Shown here piece after piece: positions 1 through 9,499 of a stretch of DNA of 64,000 nucleotides; the first letter of the stretch is position 1, and each line of letters starts with the position of its first letter. Made by a program: the position numbers and the translations under genes. This stretch comes from Flavobacteria bacterium GWA2_35_26 (lineage in GTDB: Bacteria; Bacteroidota; Bacteroidia; Flavobacteriales; Flavobacteriaceae), in NCBI GenBank assembly GCA_001800905.1, contig MGWH01000002.1, positions 558,001-622,000 on the forward strand, in the 5' to 3' direction. The notes under the pieces are model-generated. The model made no database searches, was not told where the DNA came from, and saw only the letters and a list, made by a program, of their open reading frames with translations.

Positions 1-322
1 CAGCCATCCATAAAGAACTACTAAAAGGATATAACAATAAAGCCACACTACAAATCATAGCTCCTATGAAAAAATACGGTTTACGTCGACCCCAACGCGG
101 GTGCCACGTTTTATCACTCATTGCACCAATGATGGGCTGAATTAATAATCCTGTTAAAGGTCCTGCCAAATTCAATATTGGAATTTGATCAGGATTAGCA
201 CCTAAAAAATCATAAATTGGATTCACAGCACTTTGTTGTAAACCAAAACTATATTGGATCCCGAAAAATCCAACATTCATATTTATTATTTGCCAAAAAT
301 TTAGTTTTAATTTCGAACTCAT
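1..322 (-). CDS. GPH/SLC45-type MFS sugar transporter, N-terminal part (cut by window edge)
   Basis: Only the first 107 codons are inside the window; the gene runs off the left edge. Translating the minus strand from the ATG at 322-320 gives MSSKLKLNFWQIINMNVGFF, then a first membrane segment, a second hydrophobic stretch containing LNLAGPLTGLLIQPIIGAMSD, and the cytoplasmic loop WHPRWGRRKPYFFIGA. The D-x-n-RxGRRKP loop after TM2 is the MFS signature as it appears in sucrose/maltose-type GPH and SLC45 proton symporters. By family it would import a disaccharide across the inner membrane. A LacI-type operator lies 74 bp upstream of the start, identical in its core to the one upstream of susC, so co-regulation with the sugar locus is inferred. 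The substrate (sucrose or maltose) cannot be decided from this fragment. Confidence 0.8.
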   Translation of the reverse strand, partial: MSSKLKLNFWQIINMNVGFFGIQYSFGLQQSAVNPIYDFLGANPDQIPILNLAGPLTGLLIQPIIGAMSDKTWHPRWGRRKPYFFIGAMICSVALLLYPFSSSLWMA

Positions 323-395
323 CCTGTATGGTTATTTGGTTAGCTTGTAAAAGTAAATGTAAAATCTCAATTTAAAACCCTATTAAACCAAAAAA

Positions 396-424
396 CGTTT
401 TCGCAATAGGCGAAAACGTTTTCG
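396..424. promoter_or_regulatory. LacI-family operator upstream of the GPH transporter
   Basis: The perfect 14-bp palindrome CGAAAACGTTTTCG lies at 411-424. An additional inverted half-site CGTTTTCG lies at 396-403, seven bases before it. CG-centred, 14-18 bp palindromes are typical of LacI-family binding sites. The same core, with the same extra half-site at nearly the same spacing (six bases), occurs upstream of susC at 14120-14149. The site is in the gap between the GyrI-like gene and the transporter start at 322, so it most likely controls the transporter. Binding itself is inferred. Confidence 0.7.
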
Positions 425-456
425 AGTTGATGAGAGTATGAAGTATAATTTTTATC

Positions 457-1368
457 TTATTTTTTAGCAAAAGGAATTATAATCTTAGTTTCCCATTCCA
501 ATTCATTACCTCCATTAAATGGATTGGCTAAGAAATATTCAACAACTTTAGTATCTAATTTTACATTTTGTTTTTCAGCATAGTCTAACAACGTAAACCA
601 AGCTCTATCCGAAGTTCTAAAATTTCCAAAATAGGTTGCCTTTAATCCTTTGACAGCCGGAATTGTTTTGAATTTTACTTTTGGATTTGCAACAAATTTA
701 GCATCCTTCGGAATTGGGAAACAATAATTAAATTGAAGTATCTCTTTGTCTTTGTCCCAATTAGTAACTTCTATAAAAGGCTTTCCAACAATTTTAATAT
801 TATTTCTAAATAAATAGCCCGTAATAACAGCATCATTCGCTATCATCGTTTGCGCTTTTTCTTGCATTACACTGGTAAGACTTATGTAGGCAATGTAATC
901 AGCAGTTGATTCACCTTCACCATCAATACGTACTTTAAATGCTTTTAAATGCTCATCTAATCCCACTTTGAAATCTTTAACGCGCGCAATTTGTTTTTCA
1001 CGAAATGGGGTCGAGACAAACGGAGCGGTAAGTTTATTGTACCAACTGTGATTTTCATCTTTTATATCAACCACAATTTTAGTAGTGGAATCATTCACTG
1101 AAGTAAGCGTCCAAGTATATACTAAATGTTCGTCCCCTTTTTTAAGTTCCTGTTTAATTAAATCGTAGTTTCTTTTTTCTACAGTAGTATAACTTTCTGT
1201 ATTGGATTTAGTCTTGGCTGCAGCCCAATCTTGAACACCCTGATAAATAGTTCCAGTAGCAGTTTTGGCTTCAAAACGAATGGTATAATCAGAAGGCTTC
1301 AATAAAAAATACCAAGCAACAAAAGCGATTAGAATGACAACAATAGATCCTTTAATTTTAGTATTCAT
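457..1368 (-). CDS. Membrane-anchored SRPBCC/GyrI-like effector-binding domain protein
   Basis: 303 residues. Residues about 7-23 form one N-terminal hydrophobic segment, predicted to anchor the protein in the inner membrane. Residues about 30-150 resemble a SRPBCC (START-like) ligand-binding fold. Residues about 155-300 resemble the GyrI-like/AraC effector-binding domain (segments PFIEVTNWDKDKEILQFNYC and ATYFGNFRTSDRAW). No helix-turn-helix is present, so it is not a transcription factor by itself. It is the last gene before the operator at 396-424 and lies 15 bp after the PAP2-like gene, so it is probably co-transcribed with that gene and the ASPIC lipoproteins. Its ligand and role are unknown; small-molecule binding is an inference from the fold. 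The start at 1368 places the hydrophobic anchor at the N-terminus. Confidence 0.6.
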   Translation of the reverse strand: MNTKIKGSIVVILIAFVAWYFLLKPSDYTIRFEAKTATGTIYQGVQDWAAAKTKSNTESYTTVEKRNYDLIKQELKKGDEHLVYTWTLTSVNDSTTKIVVDIKDENHSWYNKLTAPFVSTPFREKQIARVKDFKVGLDEHLKAFKVRIDGEGESTADYIAYISLTSVMQEKAQTMIANDAVITGYLFRNNIKIVGKPFIEVTNWDKDKEILQFNYCFPIPKDAKFVANPKVKFKTIPAVKGLKATYFGNFRTSDRAWFTLLDYAEKQNVKLDTKVVEYFLANPFNGGNELEWETKIIIPFAKK

Positions 1369-1383
1369 TGTACTTATTTATTA

Positions 1384-2742
1384 TTATTTTGATTTAAAAA
1401 AACTGATTTCTTTATTAATATAATTCCCCAAATTTGTTCCTTGTTCAACCCCATTTTCAATAGCAGCTCGGTAATGAATTCCACCATACAACCTACTCAT
1501 TGAAGCTTCTGAAGCCGCTTGTTTGAATGACTTGAAATTTCTTTTTGGCAAACCAAACGGTATTTCAGAATCATCTGTATAACTAAAATTATCGCCAAAG
1601 ATCTCAGTCAAAATCACTCCAGAACAAGAAGATACTACAGAATGTCCACTGGTATATTCTGGGAAAGGAGGCGTTTGTAATTGCGGCTTCCAATCTTCGT
1701 CAATGTATAAATTAATATAGGTTTCCGGACGAATTACATTGGTTCTGTATTTCTCGTGCCAACAACTAATAAAACTTTCAAAAATTCCGATAGACGTTTT
1801 AGTAAATGTAAAAACAGTGGTTTCAAAATCGGATTTGGTTTTCTTCAATGCTATTTTGGCAATATTAATCCAGTGCGCATCGGGTGTGTTTTTCTTTTTT
1901 GCAAACATCATGTGCCCTTGAGTCACAGTAGCATATGGATTACAATCCCAAAAAGTAGCAATAGCAGATTTTTCAGGAATAGTATTTGTCCTAGCATTTT
2001 CAATAGCTAATAATTCCTCAGACATTGTATTTCCAACATCATAGGTTTCTTTCGCTTCTTTGTAAAACAATGAATTCTTATCAGTAGAAAATGGATGTGG
2101 TGCTTTTGGTCTAAATTGAGAAGCCGAATCCATTACCAAAGTTCGTATTTCTCCCCAATGTGGTTCTACGCCATCCATATAGGCCGGCGGAGTAGGTTGC
2201 CATCTTCCTGGTTGATCGGTATGTACTGAATATTTTGGATACGTTCTGGTTTGTTTGTAATTGTCTTTTCCCATCCAAATTTTAATTCTATCAACTACTT
2301 TTAAAGCGTACTCTTTAGAAACTTCAAATTCCTTTTTATTTTCTGAACCCCACTTCTCATACAAACTGTCTCTGTATTTTTCCAATGCTTCTTCCGAAAA
2401 AATTAATTGTTTACTCACTTCCATATGGGCAATTAAAGCAGCCAATTTTTGATTCACACCGCTTTTAGCATCCAATACTGGAATGGAATCCAAGCCTTTT
2501 AACTGTCCCTGCAGACTTTCGTACTTAGAACTGTTTTGTGCAATAATCTCGTAAGCAGCTACATTAGGATAGACATAAATTCTACTGGCAACCGGTGGAG
2601 AAAAAATATCATGTACCATAATTCCAGTTACAGTATCTACCGCAGCACAATAATCATCTGTAGTTACAACAATAGGTTGGTCTTTTTTACAAGCGCTAAA
2701 AAGAACCAATAGCAATCCTAAAAGAGCAATTTTAATTTTCAT
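1384..2742 (-). CDS. Vanadium haloperoxidase-like / PAP2-family lipoprotein
   Basis: 452 residues from the ATG at 2742-2740. A longer reading exists, but this start gives a clean lipoprotein signal, MKIKIALLGLLLVLFSAC, with the lipidated Cys at 18. The three anion-pocket motifs of the haloperoxidase/PAP2 superfamily are visible: K331-x6-R338-P339 (KYRTNVIRP), TSGH at about 364-367 (usually PSGH), and S416-R417-x5-H423 (SRLYGGIH). The residue three after the conserved His+1, usually Asp in SRx5Hx3D, is Ala. Family members bind vanadate or phosphate, so the protein could be a haloperoxidase or a phosphatase; the sequence does not say which. It starts 10 bp after the upstream ASPIC lipoprotein and precedes the GyrI-like gene, in one apparent operon. 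Confidence 0.75.
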   Translation of the reverse strand: MKIKIALLGLLLVLFSACKKDQPIVVTTDDYCAAVDTVTGIMVHDIFSPPVASRIYVYPNVAAYEIIAQNSSKYESLQGQLKGLDSIPVLDAKSGVNQKLAALIAHMEVSKQLIFSEEALEKYRDSLYEKWGSENKKEFEVSKEYALKVVDRIKIWMGKDNYKQTRTYPKYSVHTDQPGRWQPTPPAYMDGVEPHWGEIRTLVMDSASQFRPKAPHPFSTDKNSLFYKEAKETYDVGNTMSEELLAIENARTNTIPEKSAIATFWDCNPYATVTQGHMMFAKKKNTPDAHWINIAKIALKKTKSDFETTVFTFTKTSIGIFESFISCWHEKYRTNVIRPETYINLYIDEDWKPQLQTPPFPEYTSGHSVVSSCSGVILTEIFGDNFSYTDDSEIPFGLPKRNFKSFKQAASEASMSRLYGGIHYRAAIENGVEQGTNLGNYINKEISFFKSK

Positions 2743-2752
2743 ATTTTTTAAT

Positions 2753-5700
2753 TTAATTTTTATGCATCGGAAGTTCATACACTTCCGCCTTTTTATTATT
2801 GATGGTGACCAAAAGATAGTTCTTCCCGTTAAACGGAATAATATCAAGATGGCGCACCGCTTTTTGAGACAAATCTATTCCAATTTGGTTACCCAAATAG
2901 ATCGTTTTTTGATTTTTAATTAATGCTCCTGAAAAACCATCAAATCTACTGTGAAAAGGGGTAACTCCAAAATAATTACCCGCAGCAAAAATTTCATTTT
3001 TTCCATCGCCATCAAAATCAGATTGCACGAAACTAGTAATTGGAGCAACCTGCATTTTATTTGAAAAAGGAACGAAGGTAAATTTTCCTTTATCGTTTCT
3101 CAAGTAGCCGGATTTTAAATTATGTACTTCATACATAGCCGCTTTTTCTAACATAGCTGGATCGAACACTTCTTCGACTTTTTTTCCAGCAAAGGAATTG
3201 TAATTATTGAATTTTTTCTTCAACATACCGCTGAATTCTTCTACTAATTCGTCAAGCCCCATAGTCGGATAGTAGTTTCCTTTCTTCTCAATCGCTACAA
3301 TCGTTTCAAATGTTCCATTAGTATCAAAATCATCATAGTACATTTTCATAGGAAACTCTGAAGATGATTTGAATTTGGAATTCATTCCCCAGTTCCCTAA
3401 TAGATAATCCTGATCCCCATCGTGATCAATATCAAAGGCAGCGATAGATTGCCATAATCCATTATGATTCCCTGGCAATAAACTCTCTGTAACGTCTTTA
3501 AAGCTTCCTTTACTATTGGCAAAAAAAGTAGGTTTCATCCATTCACCAACGACTATTAAATCTTGAGTGCCGTCTTTATTAAAATCAGTTACAAGAGCAT
3601 CCGTTACCATTCCGATACTTGAAAAAGTAGCTCCTTGTACTATGGTAAACACACCCTTATTATTGTTCATCAAATAACAATCAGGCATTCTTCCAAAACT
3701 ATTTGATTTGGAATTGTTACCAATAAAAACATCCAAGTCTCCGTCTTTGTCGTAATCGATTGTTTTAATAACCGAGGCATTCATCCCTTTGGTTTCTGGC
3801 AAATTAGATTTAGTCAATGCACTTCCTTGGTACAATCTTGGAATTAAATTGGCTGCATATTGCCCACTTCCAGACACAACGAACAAATCGTTTTGGCGAT
3901 CACCATTAAAATCACCAATAACTGCTGAGGCATCTTCATAAATTGAATCAGCAACAATAGTTGAAAAACTTTTCTTGGTAAACCCATTTCCATTTTGAAG
4001 ATAAATTGCTGCTTGTTTTCCTTGTGCTCCACCAAAGAAAATATCCTTTTTCCCATCATTGTTTAAGTCTCCAATAATTGTTGCAGGACCACGATCAGAA
4101 CGTTGATAAGGAATTAATTTTTGTGATGTAAAATCCACAAAATCATTTTCTTGATGTATAAAATCTATCCCTAGATTAGTTGCTGATTTTTTAAAAATCG
4201 GCAATACTGAAGGATGTAAATTGGCGTAATTAAATGTTTTTCTGTTTTTATTAGGCAGAGCTGTAAGCGTTTGATTGGTTTTTACCTTTTTAAGTGTCTG
4301 GTACGTTTTATCCGGCCAAATGATTTGAACCGAATCTATCTGAGTAATTTTACCGTAACCAAAATGCGCAATTGGTTCTGAACTGGATTGAAAACCACGG
4401 GTCGTTTGAATATCTTTAAATTGTTTTTGACCTTTGACATAGGAAATTACTTTGGTACCAACACCCATAGTGTTTTTTCCACCAAATCGTAATTTTACTT
4501 TTAAGTAATTGGCTTTCGTGTTTGTTTTATTGATGTAAATCGAAGCAACACTATTCAAATTATTCGTTACGATATCTAAATCACCGTCATTATCCAAATC
4601 AGCATAGCCACCACCGTTAGAAATAATGGAGTCATTTTCTATCCAGTCATTAGATCGGTTTTTAAACTGTAAATCTTTAGACCCTTGAAATACATAATTC
4701 GGTACATTTGCCGAAGGCATTTTTTTCAAAGCTTGTTTATCTATAAGTTTTGTCGAATTTAACTTGGTTTTAATGCTTGAATTGGAATAGTATTTTATGT
4801 AATCCAAATCATTAGGTCGTTTTGGAATTCCGTTGCAAACAAAAATATCTTGTTCACCATCTTGATCATAATCAGCAAATAAAGTACTCCAACTCCAATC
4901 TGTTGCTGCTACTCCACTTAGTAAAGCGGTCTCCGTAAAATGTTTCCCAGCTTGATTGATTTGCAACATATTTCGAGTGTACTGATAGTGGTAGCCCAAC
5001 TTTTCTGTACGGTATTTCAACATTTGCGGATTATCATCTCCAGCAGAAGATTTTAAAGCCGTTTCGTCTTCAGGAAGCATGTCTAAAGTCATCAGGTCAG
5101 GAAAACCATCGTGATTGATATCGGCAGCATCTACACCCATTGAAAAACGACTGGTATGCCCAAAATAATTTTTCATGCTTTCGGTAAAAGTACCGTCGCC
5201 ATTATTCAAGTAGTAATAATCGTCTTCATGAAAATCATTACAAATATAAATATCCGGATTACCATCTAGATTAAAATCGGATACAGCAATTCCCAATCCA
5301 TACCCATTGGCTCCACCGAAAATTCCAGCTTTTTCACTCACATCGATAAAATGACCATTGTCGTTTCGAAATAATTTATCCCCCGTTTCATAGCTTCTTT
5401 TATTTCTAATATCAGCTTTACCATAAGATGCTTCTGAATGTACTGCATGATTCAATAAATACATATCCAAATCACCGTCATTATCGTAATCTAAAAAGGC
5501 TGCTGATGTACTAAAATTGTCTAAGTCCAAACCGTATTCAGCCGCACTTTCGGTAAATGTGTTGTCCTTATTGTTGATGTACAACTCGTTATGACCTTCA
5601 AATCCGTGAATTCCCACAACGGCACAAACATAAATGTCCAAATAACCATCGCCGTTAACATCTGCCATAATGGAACCGGTATTCCAATCGCTTTCACCTT

Positions 5701-6010
5701 CAACACCGGCTTTTATAGAAATGTCTTCAAATTTATTTGCCCCTTTATTCAGGTACAATTTGTTTTTTCCTTGGTTAGAAGTAAAATAAATATCTACTAA
5801 ACCATCATTATTAATATCGCCAAGTGCCACTCCACCTCCATTGTAATAATAGAGATAATCTAAAATCGAAATGTTTTTGGATTCGTCCAATTGATTCACA
5901 AATGTCACCTTACTTTCGTCTGGAGACAATTTATCAAACAATTGGTTTTCTTTTTTGGAACAGCCTGCAATGATTAAAGATGCTAGCGCTATTGTAATGA
6001 AATTATTCAT
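2753..6010 (-). CDS. FG-GAP/VCBS repeat and ASPIC/UnbV lipoprotein (second of a tandem pair)
   Basis: 1085 residues from the ATG at 6010-6008, chosen because it gives the lipoprotein signal MNNFITIALASLIIAGC; an upstream ATG at 6037 would spoil it. At least a dozen calcium-binding-type DxDxDG loops recur (for example DINNDGLVDIYF, DYDNDGDLDMYL, DLDNDGDLDIVT, DYDKDGDLDVFI), indicating one or two beta-propellers of FG-GAP/VCBS repeats. Residues about 500-582 match the ASPIC/UnbV domain (VKLRFGG, TTRGFQSSSEPIAHFG, IIWPDKTYQTL). The protein is predicted to be surface or periplasmic and lipid-anchored. It overlaps the end of the homologous upstream gene by 8 bp, which implies translational coupling. 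The family has no firm biochemical function; glycan or protein binding is inferred from the SusC/SusD neighbourhood. Confidence 0.85.
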   Translation of the reverse strand: MNNFITIALASLIIAGCSKKENQLFDKLSPDESKVTFVNQLDESKNISILDYLYYYNGGGVALGDINNDGLVDIYFTSNQGKNKLYLNKGANKFEDISIKAGVEGESDWNTGSIMADVNGDGYLDIYVCAVVGIHGFEGHNELYINNKDNTFTESAAEYGLDLDNFSTSAAFLDYDNDGDLDMYLLNHAVHSEASYGKADIRNKRSYETGDKLFRNDNGHFIDVSEKAGIFGGANGYGLGIAVSDFNLDGNPDIYICNDFHEDDYYYLNNGDGTFTESMKNYFGHTSRFSMGVDAADINHDGFPDLMTLDMLPEDETALKSSAGDDNPQMLKYRTEKLGYHYQYTRNMLQINQAGKHFTETALLSGVAATDWSWSTLFADYDQDGEQDIFVCNGIPKRPNDLDYIKYYSNSSIKTKLNSTKLIDKQALKKMPSANVPNYVFQGSKDLQFKNRSNDWIENDSIISNGGGYADLDNDGDLDIVTNNLNSVASIYINKTNTKANYLKVKLRFGGKNTMGVGTKVISYVKGQKQFKDIQTTRGFQSSSEPIAHFGYGKITQIDSVQIIWPDKTYQTLKKVKTNQTLTALPNKNRKTFNYANLHPSVLPIFKKSATNLGIDFIHQENDFVDFTSQKLIPYQRSDRGPATIIGDLNNDGKKDIFFGGAQGKQAAIYLQNGNGFTKKSFSTIVADSIYEDASAVIGDFNGDRQNDLFVVSGSGQYAANLIPRLYQGSALTKSNLPETKGMNASVIKTIDYDKDGDLDVFIGNNSKSNSFGRMPDCYLMNNNKGVFTIVQGATFSSIGMVTDALVTDFNKDGTQDLIVVGEWMKPTFFANSKGSFKDVTESLLPGNHNGLWQSIAAFDIDHDGDQDYLLGNWGMNSKFKSSSEFPMKMYYDDFDTNGTFETIVAIEKKGNYYPTMGLDELVEEFSGMLKKKFNNYNSFAGKKVEEVFDPAMLEKAAMYEVHNLKSGYLRNDKGKFTFVPFSNKMQVAPITSFVQSDFDGDGKNEIFAAGNYFGVTPFHSRFDGFSGALIKNQKTIYLGNQIGIDLSQKAVRHLDIIPFNGKNYLLVTINNKKAEVYELPMHKN

Positions 6011-9000
6011 TGATCGTAAACAATTTAGGTGAGGCATTATTCACTACTGCTATAAATGAAGCTGCTTTATTTTTAGTTTTAATTGCCTTCATTTTTTGCA
6101 CTTCACCTGTGATGAAAATTCCAGATTTTGTATACGGCAACAAATTAAATTTGCCTTTTTTATTCCCTAATAAAACACTTCCGTGGCTAGAATCCAAACG
6201 TCCAAATTGCGGTTTAAATTCGTATTGATTTCCTCCAAGGATAATATCTAAATTTCCGTCTTTATTGATATCCAAAACACAAGAGGTATTTACAGTTGAC
6301 AATTGTACTTCCTGAGGCATTATTTGGATTTCAAATTGACCATTCCCTTTGTTTATTGCTATAATACTCTCTTGAATAACTGCCATTTTTTGCAACGAAT
6401 TAGCAATTACTTCAGGAGCAAAGATCTCTTGAATTGTTTTCCTTGCATAATCGCTGTAGTTTAAATTTTTCTTTTTAATAGAAGGAATTTGTTTAGCCAA
6501 TTCTTGTTTTAAATTAATAGGCATGTCTTTTTCATCAATTGTACGTGTGCTAATTTGTTCAATCGTTCCGTTACTATCAAAGTCATTGATAAACAAACGC
6601 ATTGGATTTTTAGCAGTTGCTTTGTAGGATGTATTTGTTCCCTTATTACCTAAAATTAAATCTTTTTTCCCATCATTATTCAAATCTACACATTGAACCG
6701 AATTCCAAAAACCATTATATCCAGATAAATTTGATTTAAACACAGCCAAACGTTTTCCTGTATTTTTGAAAATTTGAGGCGCCATCCAATCACCAACTAA
6801 TAGTAAGTCTTTCTTATTATCATTATCGACATCTTCCCAAACAGCATCGGTTATCATTCCTGTTGTATTTAGTTTGAAAGCCTTTTTATCAATTACATTG
6901 GTAAAATTGCCTTTTCCATCATTTTCCAATAGCAAATGCTTAGGGTCAATTCCATACACTCCAGGAACGCTTCTGCTACCCACAAAAATATCCACATCGC
7001 CATCTTGATCAAAATCGTATGGAGCTATTACAGCTACATTGGTACTTGCAGAAGGAATAACTGTAGTAGATTTAGAAAAGATTCCTTTTCCGTTATTCAT
7101 GTACAAACGATTTTTAAAATTTTCCGGACTGGTTCTTTCATTACCTCCAGAACCAACTACTAAATCCAAATCACCATCGCCATCAGCGTCAAGAAAAGAA
7201 GCAGCGGTGTCTTCAAAATTAGCATCGGCATCCAAAGCAGCTTGTTTAGTAATGCTGAAAACGGTTCCTTTATTAGTATATATTTTTCCTGCTTGTCCTT
7301 TGGCTCCACCAACAAACACATCGTCATTACCATCGCCATTAATATCTCCAACTGCTAATGAAGGCCCTTCTTGTGAAAGCATTTTAGAAATCAATCCTTC
7401 GTAATCAAAATCGATAAAATCATTTTCTTTATGCGCCACCCAATTCGATGTAACTTCCTTTAAAAATGGCTTTGTAATTGTTGTTTTAAATACATAATCT
7501 GATGTAGGATTTGCAATGGACAAATTGATAGTTGTATTTAAAGCTACTTTCTTAATAGTTTGTGTTTTGCCATTTGGCCAAATCACTTGTAAGGAATCAA
7601 TTTTTTTAGTTCCAACACCAAAAGTCATTACATAATCAATTGACGATTGAAATCCTCTTGACGGTATTAACTCTTGACGGATCACTTCTTTCCCAGAATA
7701 TAATTCAACAACACTTCCAACAGCAAACTTATTTTTAAGATCACCTTTCAACTTCACTTTTACAAAATGATTGGCTTTATTTTTTTCTGAATTATTACGG
7801 AATACAAACGACTCCATATTCACATTATTAACTACTAAATCCAAATCACCATCATTATCCAAATCACCATAAGCTGCTCCATTAGAAAAACTTGGCGTAT
7901 CTAATCCCCAAGATGTAGCGTTATTAGTAAAGGTCAAATTCCTATTATTTTTAAAAGCGTAATTAGGAATTAGAGTACTTGGCATTTTAGCAATAATGGT
8001 TTCAATATCTTCTTTTACTCCAGTAACCACCATTTTTTGCATCAATTCATTAGCAAAAAAGTCCATAAAATCCTGATTAGTCAAATCATGATAAATACCA
8101 TTACATACATAAATATCTTTGTATCCGTCATTATCCATGTCGAAAATTAGCGCTCCCCAACTCCAATCGGTTTTTGATACACCCGCAAAATTGGCAATTT
8201 CTGTAAAATGAGTACCTTCATTGATGTGTAATGCATTAGACATGTATTGATTAAAGAAATCCATGTTTAATTTGCGGGACAATAAATCATAGTTGTCAAA
8301 ACTGGTAGTGTTTTTTAAACGTTCGTCGCCTTCAGGTAACATATCAGTTGTGAAGATATCAGCTTTACCATCATTATTAATATCGGCAAGATCTGCCCCC
8401 ATTGAGGCTTGACTAATATGTGTAGCCCAAGTTTGAATTTGCTCAGAAAAAGTCCCGTTTTTATTATTGATATACAAATAATCTCTTTCATAGAAATCAT
8501 TGGAAACATAAATATCTGGATACAAATCACCATTAACATCTCCAACAGTTACACCTAATCCAAAACCGATCAAACTTCCATAAATTCCGGAAGCTTCACT
8601 AACATCTACAAATTTCCCGTCATCGTTACGAAGCAACTTATCACCACCACCTTTCAATATATCAGCCACTTTCCAGTCCTTGTCACGTAATTCTCTTTTA
8701 TTGGAATAGTTCAAAGAACTCACAGGAATAAAACTGTTATTTAAAATATAACAATCTAAATCACCATCTTTATCATAATCGAAAAAGGCAGCATGTGTTG
8801 TTATTCCGGTATCTGCCAAATTGTATTCTGCTGCTTTTTCAGTAAAAGTGCTATTACCGTTATTGATGTATAGTTGACTTTTTCTTATCGCGTCAATATT
8901 ATTTCCAGCATCCAAAACATAAATATCTAAAAAACCATCTCCGTTAATATCTATCATAACCACACCGGTAGACCATGCCTTTTTACCTTGAATGCCTGAT

Positions 9001-9302
9001 TTTACAGAGATATCCTCAAACTTAAAATCACCTTTATTTAGATACAATTTATTAGCGCCTTGATTGGAAATCAAAAAAACATCCGCTAAACCGTCATTAT
9101 TAATATCGCCAATTGCTGCTCCACCTCCGTTATAAAAATTTCGGTATTTAAAAATGTTCATGTTCTCTCCGTTTTTGACTTCATTTTTAAAATCAATTCC
9201 CGTTTGAGAAGGTTCCAAAAGAGTAAAAAGCGCATCTGAATTGCCTTTAGAACAACTTGCTGTAACAAATACAAGAACAATAAAAAGTAGACGATTCAAC
9301 AT
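6003..9302 (-). CDS. FG-GAP/VCBS repeat and ASPIC/UnbV lipoprotein (first of a tandem pair)
   Basis: 1099 residues with a lipoprotein signal MLNRLLFIVLVFVTASC. The architecture is the same as its downstream neighbour: an N-terminal run of DxNxDG/DxDxDG loops (DINNDGLADVFL, DINGDGFLDIYV, DYDKDGDLDCYI, DVNGDLYPDIYV), an ASPIC/UnbV domain at about 514-597 (VKVKLKGDLKNKFAVGS, PSRGFQSSIDYVMTFGVG, VIWPNGKTQTIKK), then a second propeller-like repeat block. The shared layout suggests the pair arose by duplication. It is 197 bp downstream of susD, with two terminator-like hairpins between them, so it may be expressed both by read-through from susCD and by its own promoter. Function is unknown; a cell-surface partner of the SusCD importer is one inference. 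Confidence 0.85.
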   Translation of the reverse strand: MLNRLLFIVLVFVTASCSKGNSDALFTLLEPSQTGIDFKNEVKNGENMNIFKYRNFYNGGGAAIGDINNDGLADVFLISNQGANKLYLNKGDFKFEDISVKSGIQGKKAWSTGVVMIDINGDGFLDIYVLDAGNNIDAIRKSQLYINNGNSTFTEKAAEYNLADTGITTHAAFFDYDKDGDLDCYILNNSFIPVSSLNYSNKRELRDKDWKVADILKGGGDKLLRNDDGKFVDVSEASGIYGSLIGFGLGVTVGDVNGDLYPDIYVSNDFYERDYLYINNKNGTFSEQIQTWATHISQASMGADLADINNDGKADIFTTDMLPEGDERLKNTTSFDNYDLLSRKLNMDFFNQYMSNALHINEGTHFTEIANFAGVSKTDWSWGALIFDMDNDGYKDIYVCNGIYHDLTNQDFMDFFANELMQKMVVTGVKEDIETIIAKMPSTLIPNYAFKNNRNLTFTNNATSWGLDTPSFSNGAAYGDLDNDGDLDLVVNNVNMESFVFRNNSEKNKANHFVKVKLKGDLKNKFAVGSVVELYSGKEVIRQELIPSRGFQSSIDYVMTFGVGTKKIDSLQVIWPNGKTQTIKKVALNTTINLSIANPTSDYVFKTTITKPFLKEVTSNWVAHKENDFIDFDYEGLISKMLSQEGPSLAVGDINGDGNDDVFVGGAKGQAGKIYTNKGTVFSITKQAALDADANFEDTAASFLDADGDGDLDLVVGSGGNERTSPENFKNRLYMNNGKGIFSKSTTVIPSASTNVAVIAPYDFDQDGDVDIFVGSRSVPGVYGIDPKHLLLENDGKGNFTNVIDKKAFKLNTTGMITDAVWEDVDNDNKKDLLLVGDWMAPQIFKNTGKRLAVFKSNLSGYNGFWNSVQCVDLNNDGKKDLILGNKGTNTSYKATAKNPMRLFINDFDSNGTIEQISTRTIDEKDMPINLKQELAKQIPSIKKKNLNYSDYARKTIQEIFAPEVIANSLQKMAVIQESIIAINKGNGQFEIQIMPQEVQLSTVNTSCVLDINKDGNLDIILGGNQYEFKPQFGRLDSSHGSVLLGNKKGKFNLLPYTKSGIFITGEVQKMKAIKTKNKAASFIAVVNNASPKLFTINE

Positions 9303-9422
9303 AATAAAATGGTGGTTAATTTTGAAATAATATGAGCCAGCAATTTATGGAAAAAGTAGAATATAAAAAAATTAAAATAAGCTTAATATTGTTGTGTTTA
9401 CTGGAGATTGTAAACAAAAAAA

Positions 9423-9472
9423 GAGCCCTATAGGCTCATAAAAAAAATAAGGAGGACATTGCTGTCCTCCTT
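9423..9472 (-). terminator. Two tandem terminator-like hairpins after susD
   Basis: Immediately past susD on the minus strand is a 10-bp stem (9449-9458 with 9463-9472, core GGAGGACA/TGTCCTCC) with a 4-base loop, followed by a run of seven T on that strand. A second hairpin, GAGCC-loop-GGCTC at 9423-9437, is also followed by T residues. Both face susD transcripts. They suggest partial or full termination between susD and the ASPIC genes. Confidence 0.8.
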
Positions 9473-9499
9473 ACCTATTTTAAACAAAATCAGGAATAA

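Noticed and set aside
7039..7404. 121-codon plus-strand ORF inside the first ASPIC lipoprotein gene.
   Set aside because: It is a shadow of repeated Asp/Gly codons in the VCBS repeats; no family match or start signal.
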